Assembly: GCF_949987535.1 (NCBI RefSeq)
Contig: NW_026646025.1
Coordinates: forward strand, 868,001-932,000
DNA: 64,000 nucleotides
From: Balaenoptera acutorostrata
Lineage: Eukaryota > Chordata > Mammalia > Artiodactyla > Balaenopteridae
Direction of reading: 5' to 3'
A model generated the notes under the pieces. That model ran no database searches. It was given only the letters and a program-made list of their open reading frames with translations, and had not been told where the DNA came from. Shown piece after piece: positions 10,702-26,515 of this stretch; within the stretch, counting starts at the first letter, position 1; every line of letters begins with the position of its first letter. The position numbers were made by a program, and so were the translations under genes.

Positions 10702-13447
10702 GTCAACACAATGCTCCATGGCCGTCATCAGCACAATGCTCCAGAATTCCTGTCATCACAATATTCCATGACCGTGTCATCACAATGCTCCATGGCCCTT
10801 GTCATCACAATGCTCCGGAATTCTTCTCATCACATTGTTCCATGACCGTGTCATCACAATGCTCCATGGCCCTTTTCAGCACAATGCTCCAGAATTCCTG
10901 TCATCACAATGTTCCATGACCGTGTCATCACAATGCTCCATGGCCCTTCTCATCACAATGCTCCAGAATTCTTGTCATCACGATGTTCCATACCGTGTCA
11001 TCACAATGCTCCATGGCCCTTGTCATCACAATGCTCCAGAATTCTTGTCATCACGATGTTCCATACCGTGTCATCACAATGCTCCATGGCCATTGTCATC
11101 ACAATGCTCCAGAATTCTTGTCATCACAATGTTCCATGACCGTGTCATCACAATGCTCCATGGCCCTTGTCATCACAATGCTCCAGAATTCTTGTCATCA
11201 CAATGTTCCATGGCCCTGTCATCACAATGCTCCATGGCCCTTGTCATCATAATGCTCCAGAATTCTTGTCATCACAATGTTCCATGACCGTGTCATCACA
11301 ATGCTCCATGGCCCTTGTCAGCACAATGCTCCAGAATTCTTGTCATCACAATGTTCCATGGCCGTGTCATCACAATTCTCCATGGCCCTTGTCATGACAA
11401 TGCTCCAGAATTCTTCTCATCATAATGTTCCATGACCGCGTCATCACAATGCTCCATGGCCATTGTTATCACAATGCTCCAGAATTCTTCTCATCACAAT
11501 GTTCCATGGCCGTGTCATCACAATGCTCCATGGCCCTTGTCATCATAATGCTCCTGAATTCTTGTCATTACTATATTCCATGAACGTGTCATCACAATGC
11601 TCTATGGCGCTTGTCATCAGAATGCTCCAGAATTCTTGTCATCACAATGTTCCATGACCGTGTCATCACAATGCTCCGTCGCCTTTGTCATCAGAATGCT
11701 CCAGAATTCTTGTCATCACAATGTTCCATGACCATGTCATCACAATGCTCCATGGCCCTTGTCAGCACAATGCTCCAGAATTCTTGTCATCACAATGTTC
11801 CATGACCGTGTCATCACAATGTTACATGACCCTGGTCATCACAGTTCTCCATGACCTTTGTCATCACAATGCTCTATGTCGCTTTTCATCACAATTCTCA
11901 ATGACCACTTTAATCACTATGCTCGCTGACCATTTTCATCATATTTCTCTAGTGTCATTACAATACCCCATGGCCCCTTTCTTCACAATGCTCCATGATG
12001 CCTGTCATCACAATGCTCCATGGCTTTTGTTATCACAATGCTCCAGGACCAGTTTCATCACAATTCTCCATCCCCTTTGTCATCATGGTGCACAATGAAA
12101 CCTTTCATTAAAATGCTCCATGACACTAGTCATCACAATACTCCATGGCCTTTATCGTCACAATGCTCCAAGGCACTTTTCATCACGATGTTCCATGAAT
12201 ACTTTCATCACATTGCTCCATGACCATTGTCATCACAATAGTCCATACCCTTGTCAACACAATGCTGCATAATCCCTGTCATCACAATTCTCCATGACTG
12301 CTGTCATCACAATAATCCAGGACAATTTTCATCACAGTGCTTCATGCCCCAAGTCATCACAGTGCTCCACGATACCTTTCATCACAATTCCTAGATGATC
12401 AATGTCATCACAATGCCCCATGACACTTGTCATCACAATTCGCTATGACCCTTGTCATCACAATACTCGATGAACCGTGTCATCACAGTGTTCCAGGACA
12501 CATGTCATCACAATGATCCATGTCTACTTCCATCACAATGCTGCAATACCCCTGTCATCACAATGCTCCATGGCCCCTGTTATCATATTGCTCCATGATC
12601 TCTTTCATCACAATGCTCCATGACCACTGTCATCACCATGCCTCATAACGGCTCTCATCTCAATGCTCCATGGCCCCTTTCATCACAATGCTCCATGAAC
12701 CCTGTCATCACAATGTACCCTGCCCTTTTCATCACAAAGCTCCGTGGGCCCTGTCATCACAATGCTCCATGCCCTTGTCATCAAAATGCTCCAGAACTCT
12801 TGTCATCATAATGCTCCATGCCAATGTCATCAAAATGCCCCATGACACTTGTCATCACAATGCTCCATGGCCTTTGTCATCACAATGTTCCATGGCCCCT
12901 GTCATCACAGTGCTCCATGATACCTTTCATCGCAAATCTAGATGACCACTGTCATCACAATGCCCCATGACAGATGTCATCACAATTCGCCATGGTCCTT
13001 GTCATCACAATGCTCCATGAACCGTGTCATCACAAGGTTCCAGGACACTTGTCATCACAATGATCCAAGATCACATTCATCACAGTGCTCCATGAACCCT
13101 GTCATCTCAATGCTCCAAAGCCTTTGTATTCACAATGCTCCATGGCCCATGTAATCATAGTGCTCCATGACCCTTTTCATCACAATGCTCCAAGACCGCT
13201 CTCAACACAATGCCCCATGACGCCTGACATCACAAATCTCCATAGCCTCTCTTACCAAAAAGCTCCATGTTCGCTGTCAGCAGAATGTTCCATGACACTT
13301 TTCGTCACAATACTGCATGACCACTGTCATCACAGAGTTCTCTGCCCATATTATCACAATGTTCCTTGTCACCTTTAATCAAAATGCTCCATGCCCTTTC
13401 ATCACAATGCTCCAGAAATCTTTTTCATCGCAATGTTCCTTGACTGT
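10702..13447 (+). repeat. HOR 5 (2,746 bp; 14 added trimers)
   Basis: The subarray is at 10702-11822 and the backbone at 11823-13447. The subarray is the same type as HORs 2, 3 and 10: GTCAACAC start and two adjacent 73-bp trimers. It has a private CTTCTCATC variant near 10945. The backbone has the K haplotype, with GGCCCATGTAATC near 13144 as a private change. Confidence 0.93.
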
Positions 13448-16194
13448 GTCATCACAATGCTCCATGGCCGTCATCAGCACAATGCTCCAGAATTCTTCTC
13501 ATCACAATGTTCCATGACCGTGTCATCACAATCCTCCATGGCCCTTGTCATCACAATGCTCCGAAATTCTTCTCATCACATTGTTCCATGACCGTGTCAT
13601 CACAATGCTCCATGGCCCTTTTCAGCACAATGCTCCAGAATTCCTGTCATCACAATGTTCCATGACCGTGTCATCACAATGCTCCATGGCCCTTGTCATC
13701 ACAATGCTCCAGAATTCTTGTCATCACGATGTTCCATACCGTGTCATCACAATGCTCCATGGCCATTGTCATCACAATGCTCCAGAATTCTTGTCATCAC
13801 AATGATCCATGGCCGTGTCATCACAATGCTCCATGGCCCTTGTCATCATAATTCTCCAGAATTCATGTCATCACAATGTTCCATGACCGTATCATCACAA
13901 TGCTCCATGGCCCTTTTCAGCACAATGCTCCAGAATTCTTCTCATCATAATGTTCCATGACCGTGTCATCACAATGCTCCATGGCCCTTGTCATCACAAT
14001 GCTCCAGAATTCTTGTCATCACAATGTTCCATGACCGTGTCAACACAATGCTCCATGGCCCTTGTCATCACAATGCTCCAGAATTCTTGTCATCACAATG
14101 TTCCATGGCCCTGTCATCACAATGCTCCATGGCCCTTGTCATCATAATGCTCCAGAATTCTTGTCATCACAATGTTCCATGACCGTGTCATCACAATGCT
14201 CCATGGCCCTTGTCAGCACAATGCTCCAGAATTCTTGTCATCACAATGTTCCATGGCCGTGTCATCACAATGCTCCATGGCCCTTTTCATGACAATGCTC
14301 CAGAATTCTTGTCATTACTATATTCCATGAACGTGTCATCACAATGCTCTATGGCGCTTGTCATCAGAATGCTCCAGAATTCTTGTCATCACAATGTTCC
14401 ATGACCGTGTCATCACAATGCTCCGTCGCCTTTGTCATCAGAATGCTCCAGAATTCTTGTCATCACAATGTTCCATGACCATGTCATCACAATGCTCCAT
14501 GGCCCTTGTCAGCACAATGCTCCAGAATTCTTGTCATCACAATGTTCCATGACCGTGTCATCACAATGTTACATGACCCTGGTCATCACAGTTCTCCATG
14601 ACCTTTGTCATCACAATGCTCTATGTCGCTTTTCATCACAATTCTCAATGACCACTTTAATCACTCTGCTCGCTGACCATTTCCATCATATTTCTCTAGT
14701 GTCATTACAATACCCCATGGCCCCTTTCTTCACAATGCTCCATGATGCCTGTCATCACAATGCTCCATGGCTTTTGTTATCACAATGCTCCAGGACCTGT
14801 TTCATCACAATTCTCCATCCCCTTTGTCATCATGGTGCACAATGAAACCTTTCATTAAAATGCTCCATGACACTAGTCATCACAATACTCCATGGCCTTT
14901 ATCGTCACAATGCTCCAAGGCACTTTTCATCACGATGTTCCATGAATACTTTTATCACATTGCTCCATGACCATTGTCATCACAATAGTCCATACCCTTG
15001 TCAACACAATGCTGCATAATCCCTGTCATCACAATTCTCCATGACTGCTGTCATCACAATAATCCAGGACAATTTTCATCACAGTGCTTCATGCCCCAAG
15101 TCATCACAGTGCTCCACGATACCTTTCATCACAATTCCTAGATGATCAATGGCATCACAATGCCCCATGACACTTGTCATCACAATTCGCTATGACCCTT
15201 GTCATCACAATACTCGATGAACCGTGTCATCACAGTGTTCCAGGACACATGTCATCACAAAGATCCATGTCTACTTCCATCACAATGCTCCAATACCCCT
15301 GTCATCACAATGCTCCATGGCCCCTCTTATCATATTGCTCCATGATCTCTTTCATCACAATGCTCCATGACCACTGTCATCACCATGCCTCATAACGGCT
15401 CTCATCTCAATGCTCCATGGCCCCTTTCATCACAATGCTCCATGAACCCTGTCATCACAATGTACCCTGCCCTTTTCATCACAAAGCTCCGTGGGCCCTG
15501 TCATCACAATGCTCCATGCCCTTGTCATCAAAATGCTCCAGAACTCTTGTCATCATAATGCTCCATGCCAATGTCATCAAAATGCCCCATGACACTTGTC
15601 ATCACAATGCTCCATGGCCTTTGTCATCACAATGTTCCATGGCCCCTGTCATCACAGTGCTCCATGATACCTTTCATCGCAAATCTAGATGACCACTGTC
15701 ATCACAATGCCCCATGACAGATGTCATCACAATTCGCCATGGTCCTTGTCATCACAATGCTCCATGAACCGTGTCATCACAAGGTTCCAGGACACTTGTC
15801 ATCACAATGATCCAAGATCACATTCATCACAGTGCTCCATGAACCCTGTCATCTCAATGCTCCAAAGCCTTTGTATTCACAATGCTCCATGGCCCCTGTA
15901 ATCATAGTGCTCCATGACCCTTTTCATCACAATGCTCCAAGACCGCTCTCAACACAATGCCCCATGACGCCTGACATCACAAATCTCCATAGCCTCTCTT
16001 ACCAAAAAGCTCCATGTTCGCTGTCAGCAGAATGTTCCATGACACTTTTCGTCACAATACTGCATGACCACTGTCATCACAGAGTTCTCTGCCCATATTA
16101 TCGCAATGTTCCTTGTCACCTTTAATCAAAATGCTCCATGCCCTTTCATCACAATGCTCCAGAAATCTTTTTCATCGCAATGTTCCTTGACTGT
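13448..16194 (+). repeat. HOR 6 (2,747 bp; 14 added trimers)
   Basis: The subarray is at 13448-14569 and the backbone at 14570-16194. It has the same trimer count as HOR 5 but only one 23-bp monomer, hence the extra base. It shares the EcoRI-destroying variant CTCCGAAATTC (near 13560) with HOR 8. The backbone is recombinant: CTCCAAGGCAC (K) with CTCCAATA (H). Confidence 0.93.
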
Positions 16195-18719
16195 GTCATC
16201 ACAATGCTCCATGGCCGTCATCAGCACAATGCTCCAGAATTCTTGTCATCACAATGTTCCATGACCGTGTCATCACAATGCTCCATGGCCCTTGTCATCA
16301 CAATGCTCCGGAATTCTTCTCATCACAATGTTCCATGACCGTATCATCACAATGCTCCATGGCCCTTGTCATCACAATGCTCCAGAATTCTTGTCATCAC
16401 AATGTTCCATGACCGTGTCATCACAATGCTCCATGGCCCTTGTCATCACAATGCTCCAGAATTCTTGTCATCACGATGTTCCATGGCCCTGTCATCACAA
16501 TGCTCCATGGCCCTTGTCATCATAATGCTCCAGAATTCTTGTCATCACAATGTTCCATGACCGTGTCATCACAATGCTCCATGGCCCTTGTCAGCACAAT
16601 GCTCCAGAATTCTTGTCATCACAATGTTCCATGGCCGTGTCATCACAATGCTCCATGGCCCTTGTCATGACAATGCTCCAGAATTCTTCTCATCATAATG
16701 ATCCATGACCGCGTCATCACAATGCTCCATGGCCATTGTTATCACAATGCTCCAGAATTCTTCTCATCACAATGTTCCATGGCCGTGTCATCACAATGCT
16801 CCATGGCCCTTGTCATCATAATGCTCCTGAATTCTTGTCATTACTATATTCCATGAACGTGTCATCACAATGCTCTATGGCGCTTGTCATCAGAATGCTC
16901 CAGAATTCTTGTCATCACAATGTTCCATGACCGTGTCATCACAATGCTCCGTCGCCTTTGTCATCAGAATGCTCCAGAATTCTTGTCATCACAATGTTCC
17001 ATGACCATGTCATCACAATGCTCCATGGCCCTTGTCAGCACAATGCTCCAGAATTCTTGTCATCACAATGTTCCATGACCGTGTCATCACAATGTTACAT
17101 GACCCTGGTCATCACAGTTCTCCATGACCTTTGTCATCACAATGCTCTATGTTGCTTTTCATCACAATTCTCAATGACCACTTTAATCACTCTGCTCCCT
17201 GACCATTTTCATCATATTTCTCTAGTGTCATTACAATACCCCATGGCCCCTTTCTTCACAATGCTCCATGATGCCTGTCATCACAATGCTCCATGGCTTT
17301 TGTTATCACAATGCTCCCGGACCAGTTTCATCACAATTCTCCATCCCCTTTGTCATCATGGTGCACAATGAAACCTTTCATTAAAATGCTCCATGACACT
17401 AGTCATCACAATACTCCATGGCCTTTATCGTCACAATGTTCGCATGCACTTTTCATCACGATGTTCCATGAATACTTTCATCACATTGCTCCATGACCAT
17501 TGTCATCACAATAGTCCATACCCTTGTCAACACAATGCTGCATAATCCCTGTCATCACAATTCTCCATGACTGCTGTCATCACAATAATCCAGGACAATT
17601 TTCATCACAGTGCTTCATGCCCCAATCATCACAGTGCTCCACGATACCTTTCATCACAATTCCTAGATGATCAATGTCATCACAATGCCCCATGACACTT
17701 GTCATCACAATTCGCTATGACCCTTGTCATCACAATACTCGATGAACCGTGTCATCACAGTGTTCCAGGACACATGTCATCACAATGATCCATGTCTACT
17801 TCCATCACAATGCTCCAATACCCCTGTCATCACAATGCTCCATGGCCCCTGTTATCATATTGCTCCATGATCTCTTTCATCACAATGCTCCATGACCACT
17901 GTCATCACCATGCCTCATAACGGCTCTCATCTCAATGCTCCATGGCCCCTTTCATCACAATGCTCCATGAACCCTGTCATCACAATGTACCCTGCCCTTT
18001 TCATCACAAAGCTCCGTGGGCCCTGTCATCACAATGCTCCATGCCCTTGTCATCAAAATGCTCCAGAACTCTTGTCATCATAATGCTCCATGCCAATGTC
18101 ATCAAAATGCCCCATGACACTTGTCATCACAATGCTCCATGGCCTTTGTCATCACAATGTTCCATGGCCCCTGTCATCACAGTGCTCCATGATACCTTTC
18201 ATCGCAAATCTAGATGACCACTGTCATCACAATGCCCCATGACAGATGTCATCACAATTCGCCATGGTCCTTGTCATCACAATGCTCCATGAACCGTGTC
18301 ATCACAAGGTTCCAGGACACTTGTCATCACAATGATCCAAGATCACATTCATCACAGTGCTCCATGAACCCTGTCATCTCAACGCTCCAAAGCCTTTGTA
18401 TTCACAATGCTCCATGGCCCCTGTAATCATAGTGCTCCATGACCCTTTTCATCACAATGCTCCAAGACCGCTCTCAACACAATGCCCCATGACGCCTGAC
18501 ATCACAAATCTCCATAGCCTCTCTTACCAAAAAGCTCCATGTTCGCTGTCAGCAGAATGTTCCATGACACTTTTCGTCACAATACTGCATGACCACTGTC
18601 ATCACAGAGTTCTCTGCCCATATTATCACAATGTTCCTTGTCACCTTTAATCAAAATGCTCCATGCCCTTTCATCACAATGCTCCAGAAATCTTTTTCAT
18701 CGCAATGTTCCTTGACTGT
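16195..18719 (+). repeat. HOR 7 (2,525 bp; 11 added trimers)
   Basis: The subarray is at 16195-17095 and the backbone at 17096-18719. No 23-bp CCATACCGT monomer is present. The backbone is 1 bp short because one base is lost in the CCCCAATCATC segment near 17624. The H-type site reads GTTCGCATGCAC, a private change near 17439. Confidence 0.93.
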
Positions 18720-21244
18720 GTCATCACAATGCTCCATGGCCGTCATCAGCACAATGCTCCAGAATTCTTCTCATCACAATATTCCATGACCATGTCATCA
18801 CAATGCTCCATGGCCCTTGTCATCACAATGCTCCGAAATTCTTCTCATCACATTGTTCCATGACCGTGTCATCACAATGCTCCATGGCCCTTGTCAGCAC
18901 AATGCTCCAGAATTCCTGTCATCACAATGTTCCATGACCGTGTCATCACAATGCTCCATGGCCCTTGTCATCACAATGCTCCAGAATTCTTGTCATCACG
19001 ATGTTCCATACCGTGTCATCACAATGCTCCATGGCCATTGTCATCACAATGCTCCAGAATTCTTGTCATCACAATGATCCATGGCCGTGTCATCACAATG
19101 CTCCATGGCCCTTGTCATCATAATTCTCCAGAATTCATGTCATCACAATGTTCCATGACCGTATCATCACAATGCTCCATGGCCCTTGTCATCATAATGC
19201 TCCAGAATTCTTGTCATCACAATGTTCCATGACCGTGTCATCACAATGCTCCATGGCCCTTGTCAGCACAATGCTCCAGAATTCTTGTCATCACAATGTT
19301 CCATGGCCGTGTCATCACAATGCTCCATGGCCCTTGTCATGACAATGCTCCAGAATTCTTCTCATCATAATGTTCCATGACCGCGTCATCACAATGCTCC
19401 ATGGCCATTGTTATCACAATGCTCCAGAATTCTTGTCATCACAATGTTCCATGGCCGTGTCATCACAATGCTCCATGGCCCTTGTCATCATAATGCTCCT
19501 GAATTCTTGTCATTACTATATTCCATGAACGTGTCATCACAATGCTCTATGGCGCTTGTCATCAGAATGCTCCAGAATTCTTGTCATCACAATGTTCCAT
19601 GACCGTGTCATCACAATGCTACATGACCCTGGTCATCACAGTTCTCCATGACCTTTGTCATCACAATGCTCTATGTCGCTTTTCATCACAATTCTCAATG
19701 ACCACTTTAATCACTATGCTCGCTGACCATTTTCATCATATTTCTCTAGTGTCATTACAATACCCCATGGCCCCTTTCTTCACAATGCTCCATGATGCCT
19801 GTCATCACAATGCTCCATGGCTTTTGTTATCACAATGCTCCAGGACCAGTTTCATCACAATTCTCCATCCCCTTTGTCATCATGGTGCACAATGAAACCT
19901 TTCATTAAAATGCTCCATGACACTAGTCATCACAATACTCCATGGCCTTTATCGTCACAATGCTCCCATGCACTTTTCATCACGATGTTCCATGAATACT
20001 TTCATCACATTGCTCCATGACCATTGTCATCACAATAGTCCATACCCTTGTCAACACAATGCTGCATAATCCCTGTCATCACAATTCTCCATGACTGCTG
20101 TCATCACAATAATCCAGGACAATTTTCATCACAGTGCTTCATGCCCCCAGTCATCACAGTGCTCCACGATACCTTTCATCACAATTCCTAGATGATCAAT
20201 GTCATCACAATGCCCCATGACACTTGTCATCACAATTCGCTATGACCCTTGTCATCACAATACTCGATGAACCGTGTCATCACAGTGTTCCAGGACACAT
20301 GTCATCACAATGATCCATGTCTACTTCCATCACAATGCTCCAATACCCCTGTCATCACAATGCTCCATGGCCCCTGTTATCATATTGCTCCATGATCTCT
20401 TTCATCACAATGCTCCATGACCACTGTCATCACCATGCCTCATAACGGCTCTCATCTCAATGCTCCATGGCCCCTTTCATCACAATGCTCCATGAACCCT
20501 GTCATCACAATGTACCCTGCCCTTTTCATCACAAAGCTCCGTGGGCCCTGTCATCACAATGCTCCATGCCCTTGTCATCAAAATGCTCCAGAACTCTTGT
20601 CATCATAATGCTCCATGCCAATGTCATCAAAATGCCCCATGACACTTGTCATCACAATGCTCCATGGCCTTTGTCATCACAATGTTCCATGGCCCCTGTC
20701 ATCACAGTGCTCCATGATACCTTTCATCGCAAATCTAGATGACCACTGTCATCACAATGCCCCATGACAGATGTCATCACAATTCGCCATGGTCCTTGTC
20801 ATCACAATGCTCCATGAACCGTGTCATCACAAGGTTCCAGGACACTTGTCATCACAATGATCCAAGATCACATTCATCACAGTGCTCCATGAACCCTGTC
20901 ATCTCAACGCTCCAAAGCCTTTGTATTCACAATGCTCCATGGCCCCTGTAATCATAGTGCTCCATGACCCTTTTCATCACAATGCTCCAAGACCGCTCTC
21001 AACAAAATGCCCCATGACGCCTGACATCACAAATCTCCATAGCATCTCTTACCAAAAAGCTCCATGTTCGCTGTCAGCAGAATGTTCCATGACACTTTTC
21101 GTCACAATACTGCATGACCACTGTCATCACAGAGTTCTCTTCCCATATTATCGCAATGTTCCTTGTCACCTTTAATCAAAATGCTCCATGCCCTTACATC
21201 ACAATGCTCCAGAAATCTTTTTCATCGCAATGTTCCTTGACTGT
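18720..21244 (+). repeat. HOR 8 (2,525 bp; 11 added trimers)
   Basis: The subarray is at 18720-19619 and the backbone at 19620-21244. It has one 23-bp monomer and the CTCCGAAATTC variant shared with HOR 6. The junction reads GCTACATGACCC instead of GTTACATGACCC. The backbone has the H haplotype and carries GTTCTCTTCCCAT near 21134, shared only with HOR 22, about 40 kb away. Confidence 0.93.
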
Positions 21245-23769
21245 GTCAACACAATGCTCCATGGCCGTCATCAGCACAATGCTCCAGAATTCCTGTCATC
21301 ACAATATTCCATGACCGTGTCATCACAATGCTCCATGGCCCTTGTCAGCACAATGCTCCAGAATTCCTGTCATCACAATGTTCCATGACCGTGTCATCAC
21401 AATGCTCCATGGCCCTTGTCATCACAATGCTCCAGAATTCTTGTCATCACGATGTTCCATACCGTGTCATCACAATGCTCCATGGCCATTGTCATCACAA
21501 TGCTCCAGAATTCTTGTCATCACAATGATCCATGGCCGTGTCATCACAATGCTCCATGGCCCTTGTCATCATAATTCTCCAGAATTCATGTCATCACAAT
21601 GTTCCATGACCGTATCATCACAATGCTCCATGGCCCTTGTCAGCACAATGCTCCAGAATTCTTCTCATCACAATGTTCCATGACCGTGTCATCACAATGC
21701 TCCATGGCCCTTGTCATCACAATGCTCCAGAATTCTTGTCATCACAATGTTCCATGACCGTGTCATCACAATGCTCCATGGCCCTTGTCATCACAATGCT
21801 CCAGAATTCTTGTCATCACAATGTTCCATGGCCCTGTCATCACAATGCTCCATGGCCCTTGTCATCATAATGCTCCTGAATTCTTGTCATTACTATATTC
21901 CATGAACGTGTCATCACAATGCTCTATGGCGCTTGTCATCAGAATGCTCCAGAATTCTTGTCATCACAATGTTCCATGACCGTGTCATCACAATGCTCCG
22001 TCGCCTTTGTCATCAGAATGCTCCAGAATTCTTGTCATCACAATGTTCCATGACCATGTCATCACAATGCTCCATGGCCCTTGTCAGCACAATGCTCCAG
22101 AATTCTTGTCATCACAATGTTCCATGACCGTGTCATCACAATGTTACATGACCCTGGTCATCACAGTTCTCCATGACCTTTGTCATCACAATGCTCTATG
22201 TCGCTTTTCATCACAATTCTCAATGACCACTTTAATCACTATGCTCGCTGACCATTTTCATCATATTTCTCTAGTGTCATTACAATACCCCATGGCCCCT
22301 TTCTTCACAATGCTCCATGATGCCTGTCATCACAATGCTCCATGGCTTTTGTTATCACAATGCTCCAGGACCAGTTTCATCACAATTCTCCATCCCCTTT
22401 GTCATCATGGTGCACAATGAAACCTTTCATTAAAATGCTCCATGACACTAGTCATCACAATACTCCATGGCCTTTATCGTCACAATGCTCCCATGCACTT
22501 TTCATCACGATGTTCCATGAATACTTTCATCACATTGCTCCATGACCATTGTCATCACAATAGTCCATACCCTTGTCAACACAATGCTGCATAATCCCTG
22601 TCATCACAATTCTCCATGACTGCTGTCATCACAATAATCCAGGACAATTTTCATCACAGTGCTTCATGCCCCCAGTCATCACAGTGCTCCACGATACCTT
22701 TCATCACAATTCCTAGATGATCAATGTCATCACAATGCCCCATGACACTTGTCATCACAATTCGCTATGACCCTTGTCATCACAATACTCGATGAACCGT
22801 GTCATCACAGTGTTCCAGGACACATGTCATCACAATGATCCATGTCTACTTCCATCACAATGCTCCAATACCCCTGTCATCACAATGCTCCATGGCCCCT
22901 GTTATCATATTGCTCCATGATCACTTTCATCACAATGCTCCATGACCACTGTCATCACCATGCCTCATAACGGCTCTCATCTCAATGCTCCATGGCCCCT
23001 TTCATCACAATGCTCCATGAACCCTGTCATCACAATGTACCCTGCCCTTTTCATCACAAAGCTCCGTGGGCCCTGTCATCACAATGCTCCATGCCCTTGT
23101 CATCAAAATGCTCCAGAACTCTTGTCATCATAATGCTCCATGCCAATGTCATCAAAATGCCCCATGACACTTGTCATCACAATGCTCCATGGCCTTTGTC
23201 ATCACAATGTTCCATGGCCCCTGTCATCACAGTGCTCCATGATACCTTTCATCGCAAATCTAGATGACCACTGTCATCACAATGCCCCATGACAGATGTC
23301 ATCACAATTCGCCATGGTCCTTGTCATCACAATGCTCCATGAACCGTGTCATCACAAGGTTCCAGGACACTTGTCATCACAATGATCCAAGATCACATTC
23401 ATCACAGTGCTCCATGAACCCTGTCATCTCTATGCTCCAAAGCCTTTGTATTCACAATGCTCCATGGCCCCTGTAATCATAGTGCTCCATGACCCTTTTC
23501 ATCACAATGCTCCAAGACCGCTCTCAACACAATGCCCCATGACGCCTGACATCACAAATCTCCATAGCATCTCTTACCAAAAAGCTCCATGTTCGCTGTC
23601 AGCAGAATGTTCCATGACACTTTTCGTCACAATACTGCATGACCACTGTCATCACAGAGTTCTCTGCCCATATTATCGCAATGTTCCTTGTCACCTTTAA
23701 TCAAAATGCTCCATGCCCTTACATCACAATGCTCCAGAAATCTTTTTCATCGCAATGTTCCTTGACTGT
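21245..23769 (+). repeat. HOR 9 (2,525 bp; 11 added trimers)
   Basis: The subarray is at 21245-22144 and the backbone at 22145-23769. The trimer order matches the 22-trimer subarrays without their 739-bp duplication (minus 10 trimers) and without the CTCCGGAATTC trimer (minus 1). It therefore looks like the unduplicated counterpart of the long form, or a deletion from it. The backbone has the H haplotype. Confidence 0.92.
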
Positions 23770-26515
23770 GTCAACACAATGCTCCATGGCCGTCATCAGC
23801 ACAATGCTCCAGAATTCCTGTCATCACAATATTCCATGACCGTGTCATCACAATGCTCCATGGCCCTTGTCATCACAATGCTCCGGAATTCTTCTCATCA
23901 CATTGTTCCATGACCGTGTCATCACAATGCTCCATGGCCCTTTTCAGCACAATGCTCCAGAATTCCTGTCATCACAATGTTCCATGACCGTGTCATCACA
24001 ATGCTCCATGGCCCTTGTCATCACAATGCTCCAGAATTCTTGTCATCACGATGTTCCATACCGTGTCATCACAATGCTCCATGGCCCTTGTCATCACAAT
24101 GCTCCAGAATTCTTGTCATCACGATGTTCCATACCGTGTCATCACAATGCTCCATGGCCATTGTCATCACAATGCTCCAGAATTCTTGTCATCACAATGT
24201 TCCATGACCGTGTCATCACAATGCTCCATGGCCCTTGTCATCACAATGCTCCAGAATTCTTGTCATCACAATGTTCCATGGCCCTGTCATCACAATGCTC
24301 CATGGCCCTTGTCATCATAATGCTCCAGAATTCTTGTCATCACAATGTTCCATGACCGTGTCATCACAATGCTCCATGGCCCTTGTCAGCACAATGCTCC
24401 AGAATTCTTGTCATCACAATGTTCCATGGCCGTGTCATCACAATTCTCCATGGCCCTTGTCATGACAATGCTCCAGAATTCTTCTCATCATAATGTTCCA
24501 TGACCGCGTCATCACAATGCTCCATGGCCATTGTTATCACAATGCTCCAGAATTCTTCTCATCACAATGTTCCATGGCCGTGTCATCACAATGCTCCATG
24601 GCCCTTGTCATCATAATGCTCCTGAATTCTTGTCATTACTATATTCCATGAACGTGTCATCACAATGCTCTATGGCGCTTGTCATCAGAATGCTCCAGAA
24701 TTCTTGTCATCACAATGTTCCATGACCGTGTCATCACAATGCTCCGTCGCCTTTGTCATCAGAATGCTCCAGAATTCTTGTCATCACAATGTTCCATGAC
24801 CATGTCATCACAATGCTCCATGGCCCTTGTCAGCACAATGCTCCAGAATTCTTGTCATCACAATGTTCCATGACCGTGTCATCACAATGTTACATGACCC
24901 TGGTCATCACAGTTCTCCATGACCTTTGTCATCACAATGCTCTATGTCGCTTTTCATCACAATTCTCAATGACCACTTTAATCACTATGCTCGCTGACCA
25001 TTTTCATCATATTTCTCTAGTGTCATTACAATACCCCATGGCCCCTTTCTTCACAATGCTCCATGATGCCTGTCATCACAATGCTCCATGGCTTTTGTTA
25101 TCACAATGCTCCAGGACCAGTTTCATCACAATTCTCCATCCCCTTTGTCATCATGGTGCACAATGAAACCTTTCATTAAAATGCTCCATGACACTAGTCA
25201 TCACAATACTCCATGGCCTTTATCGTCACAATGCTCCAAGGCACTTTTCATCACGATGTTCCATGAATACTTTCATCACATTGCTCCATGACCATTGTCA
25301 TCACAATAGTCCATACCCTTGTCAACACAATGCTGCATAATCCCTGTCATCACAATTCTCCATGACTGCTGTCATCACAATAATCCAGGACAATTTTCAT
25401 CACAGTGCTTCATGCCCCATGTCATCACAGTGCTCCACGATACCTTTCATCACAATTCCTAGATGATCAATGTCATCACAATGCCCCATGACACTTTTCA
25501 TCACAATTCGCTATGACCCTTGTCATCACAATACTCGATGAACCGTGTCATCACAGTGTTCCAGGACACATGTCATCACAATGATCCATGTCTACTTCCA
25601 TCACAATGCTGCAATACCCCTGTCATCACAATGCTCCATGGCCCCTGTTATCATATTGCTCCATGATCTCTTTCATCACAATGCTCCATGACCACTGTCA
25701 TCACCATGCCTCATAACGGCTCTCATCTCAATGCTCCATGGCCCCTTTCATCACAATGCTCCATGAACCCTATCATCACAATGTACCCTGCCCTTTTCAT
25801 CACAAAGCTCCGTGGGCCCTGTCATCACAATGCTCCATGCCCTTGTCATCAAAATGCTCCAGAACTCTTGTCATCATAATGCTCCATGCCAATGTCATCA
25901 AAATGCCCCATGACACTTGTCATCACAATGCTCCATGGCCTTTGTCATCACAATGTTCCATGGCCCCTGTCATCACAGTGCTCCATGATACCTTTCATCG
26001 CAAATCTAGATGACCACTGTCATCACAATGCCCCATGACAGATGTCATCACAATTCGCCATGGTCCTTGTCATCACAATGCTCCATGAACCGTGTCATCA
26101 CAAGGTTCCAGGACACTTGTCATCACAATGATCCAAGATCACATTCATCACAGTGCTCCATGAACCCTGTCATCTCAATGCTCCAAAGCCTTTGTATTCA
26201 CAATGCTCCATGGCCCCTGTAATCATAGTGCTCCATGACCCTTTTCATCACAATGCTCCAAGACCGCTCTCAACACAATGCCCCATGACGCCTGACATCA
26301 CAAATCTCCATAGCCTCTCTTACCAAAAAGCTCCATGTTCGCTGTCAGCAGAATGTTCCATGACACTTTTCGTCACAATACTGCATGACCACTGTCATCA
26401 CAGAGTTCTCTGCCCATATTATCGCAATGTTCCTTGTCACCTTTAATCAAAATGCTCCATGCCCTTACATCACAATGCTCCAGAAATCTTTTTCATCGCA
26501 ATGTTCCTTGACTGT
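23770..26515 (+). repeat. HOR 10 (2,746 bp; 14 added trimers)
   Basis: The subarray is at 23770-24890 and the backbone at 24891-26515. The subarray is of the HOR 2/3/5 type. The backbone carries three variants found elsewhere only in HOR 15: CCCCATGTCATC near 25416, ACACTTTTCATC near 25491 and CCCTATCATC near 25768. These link the two HORs by duplication. Confidence 0.93.
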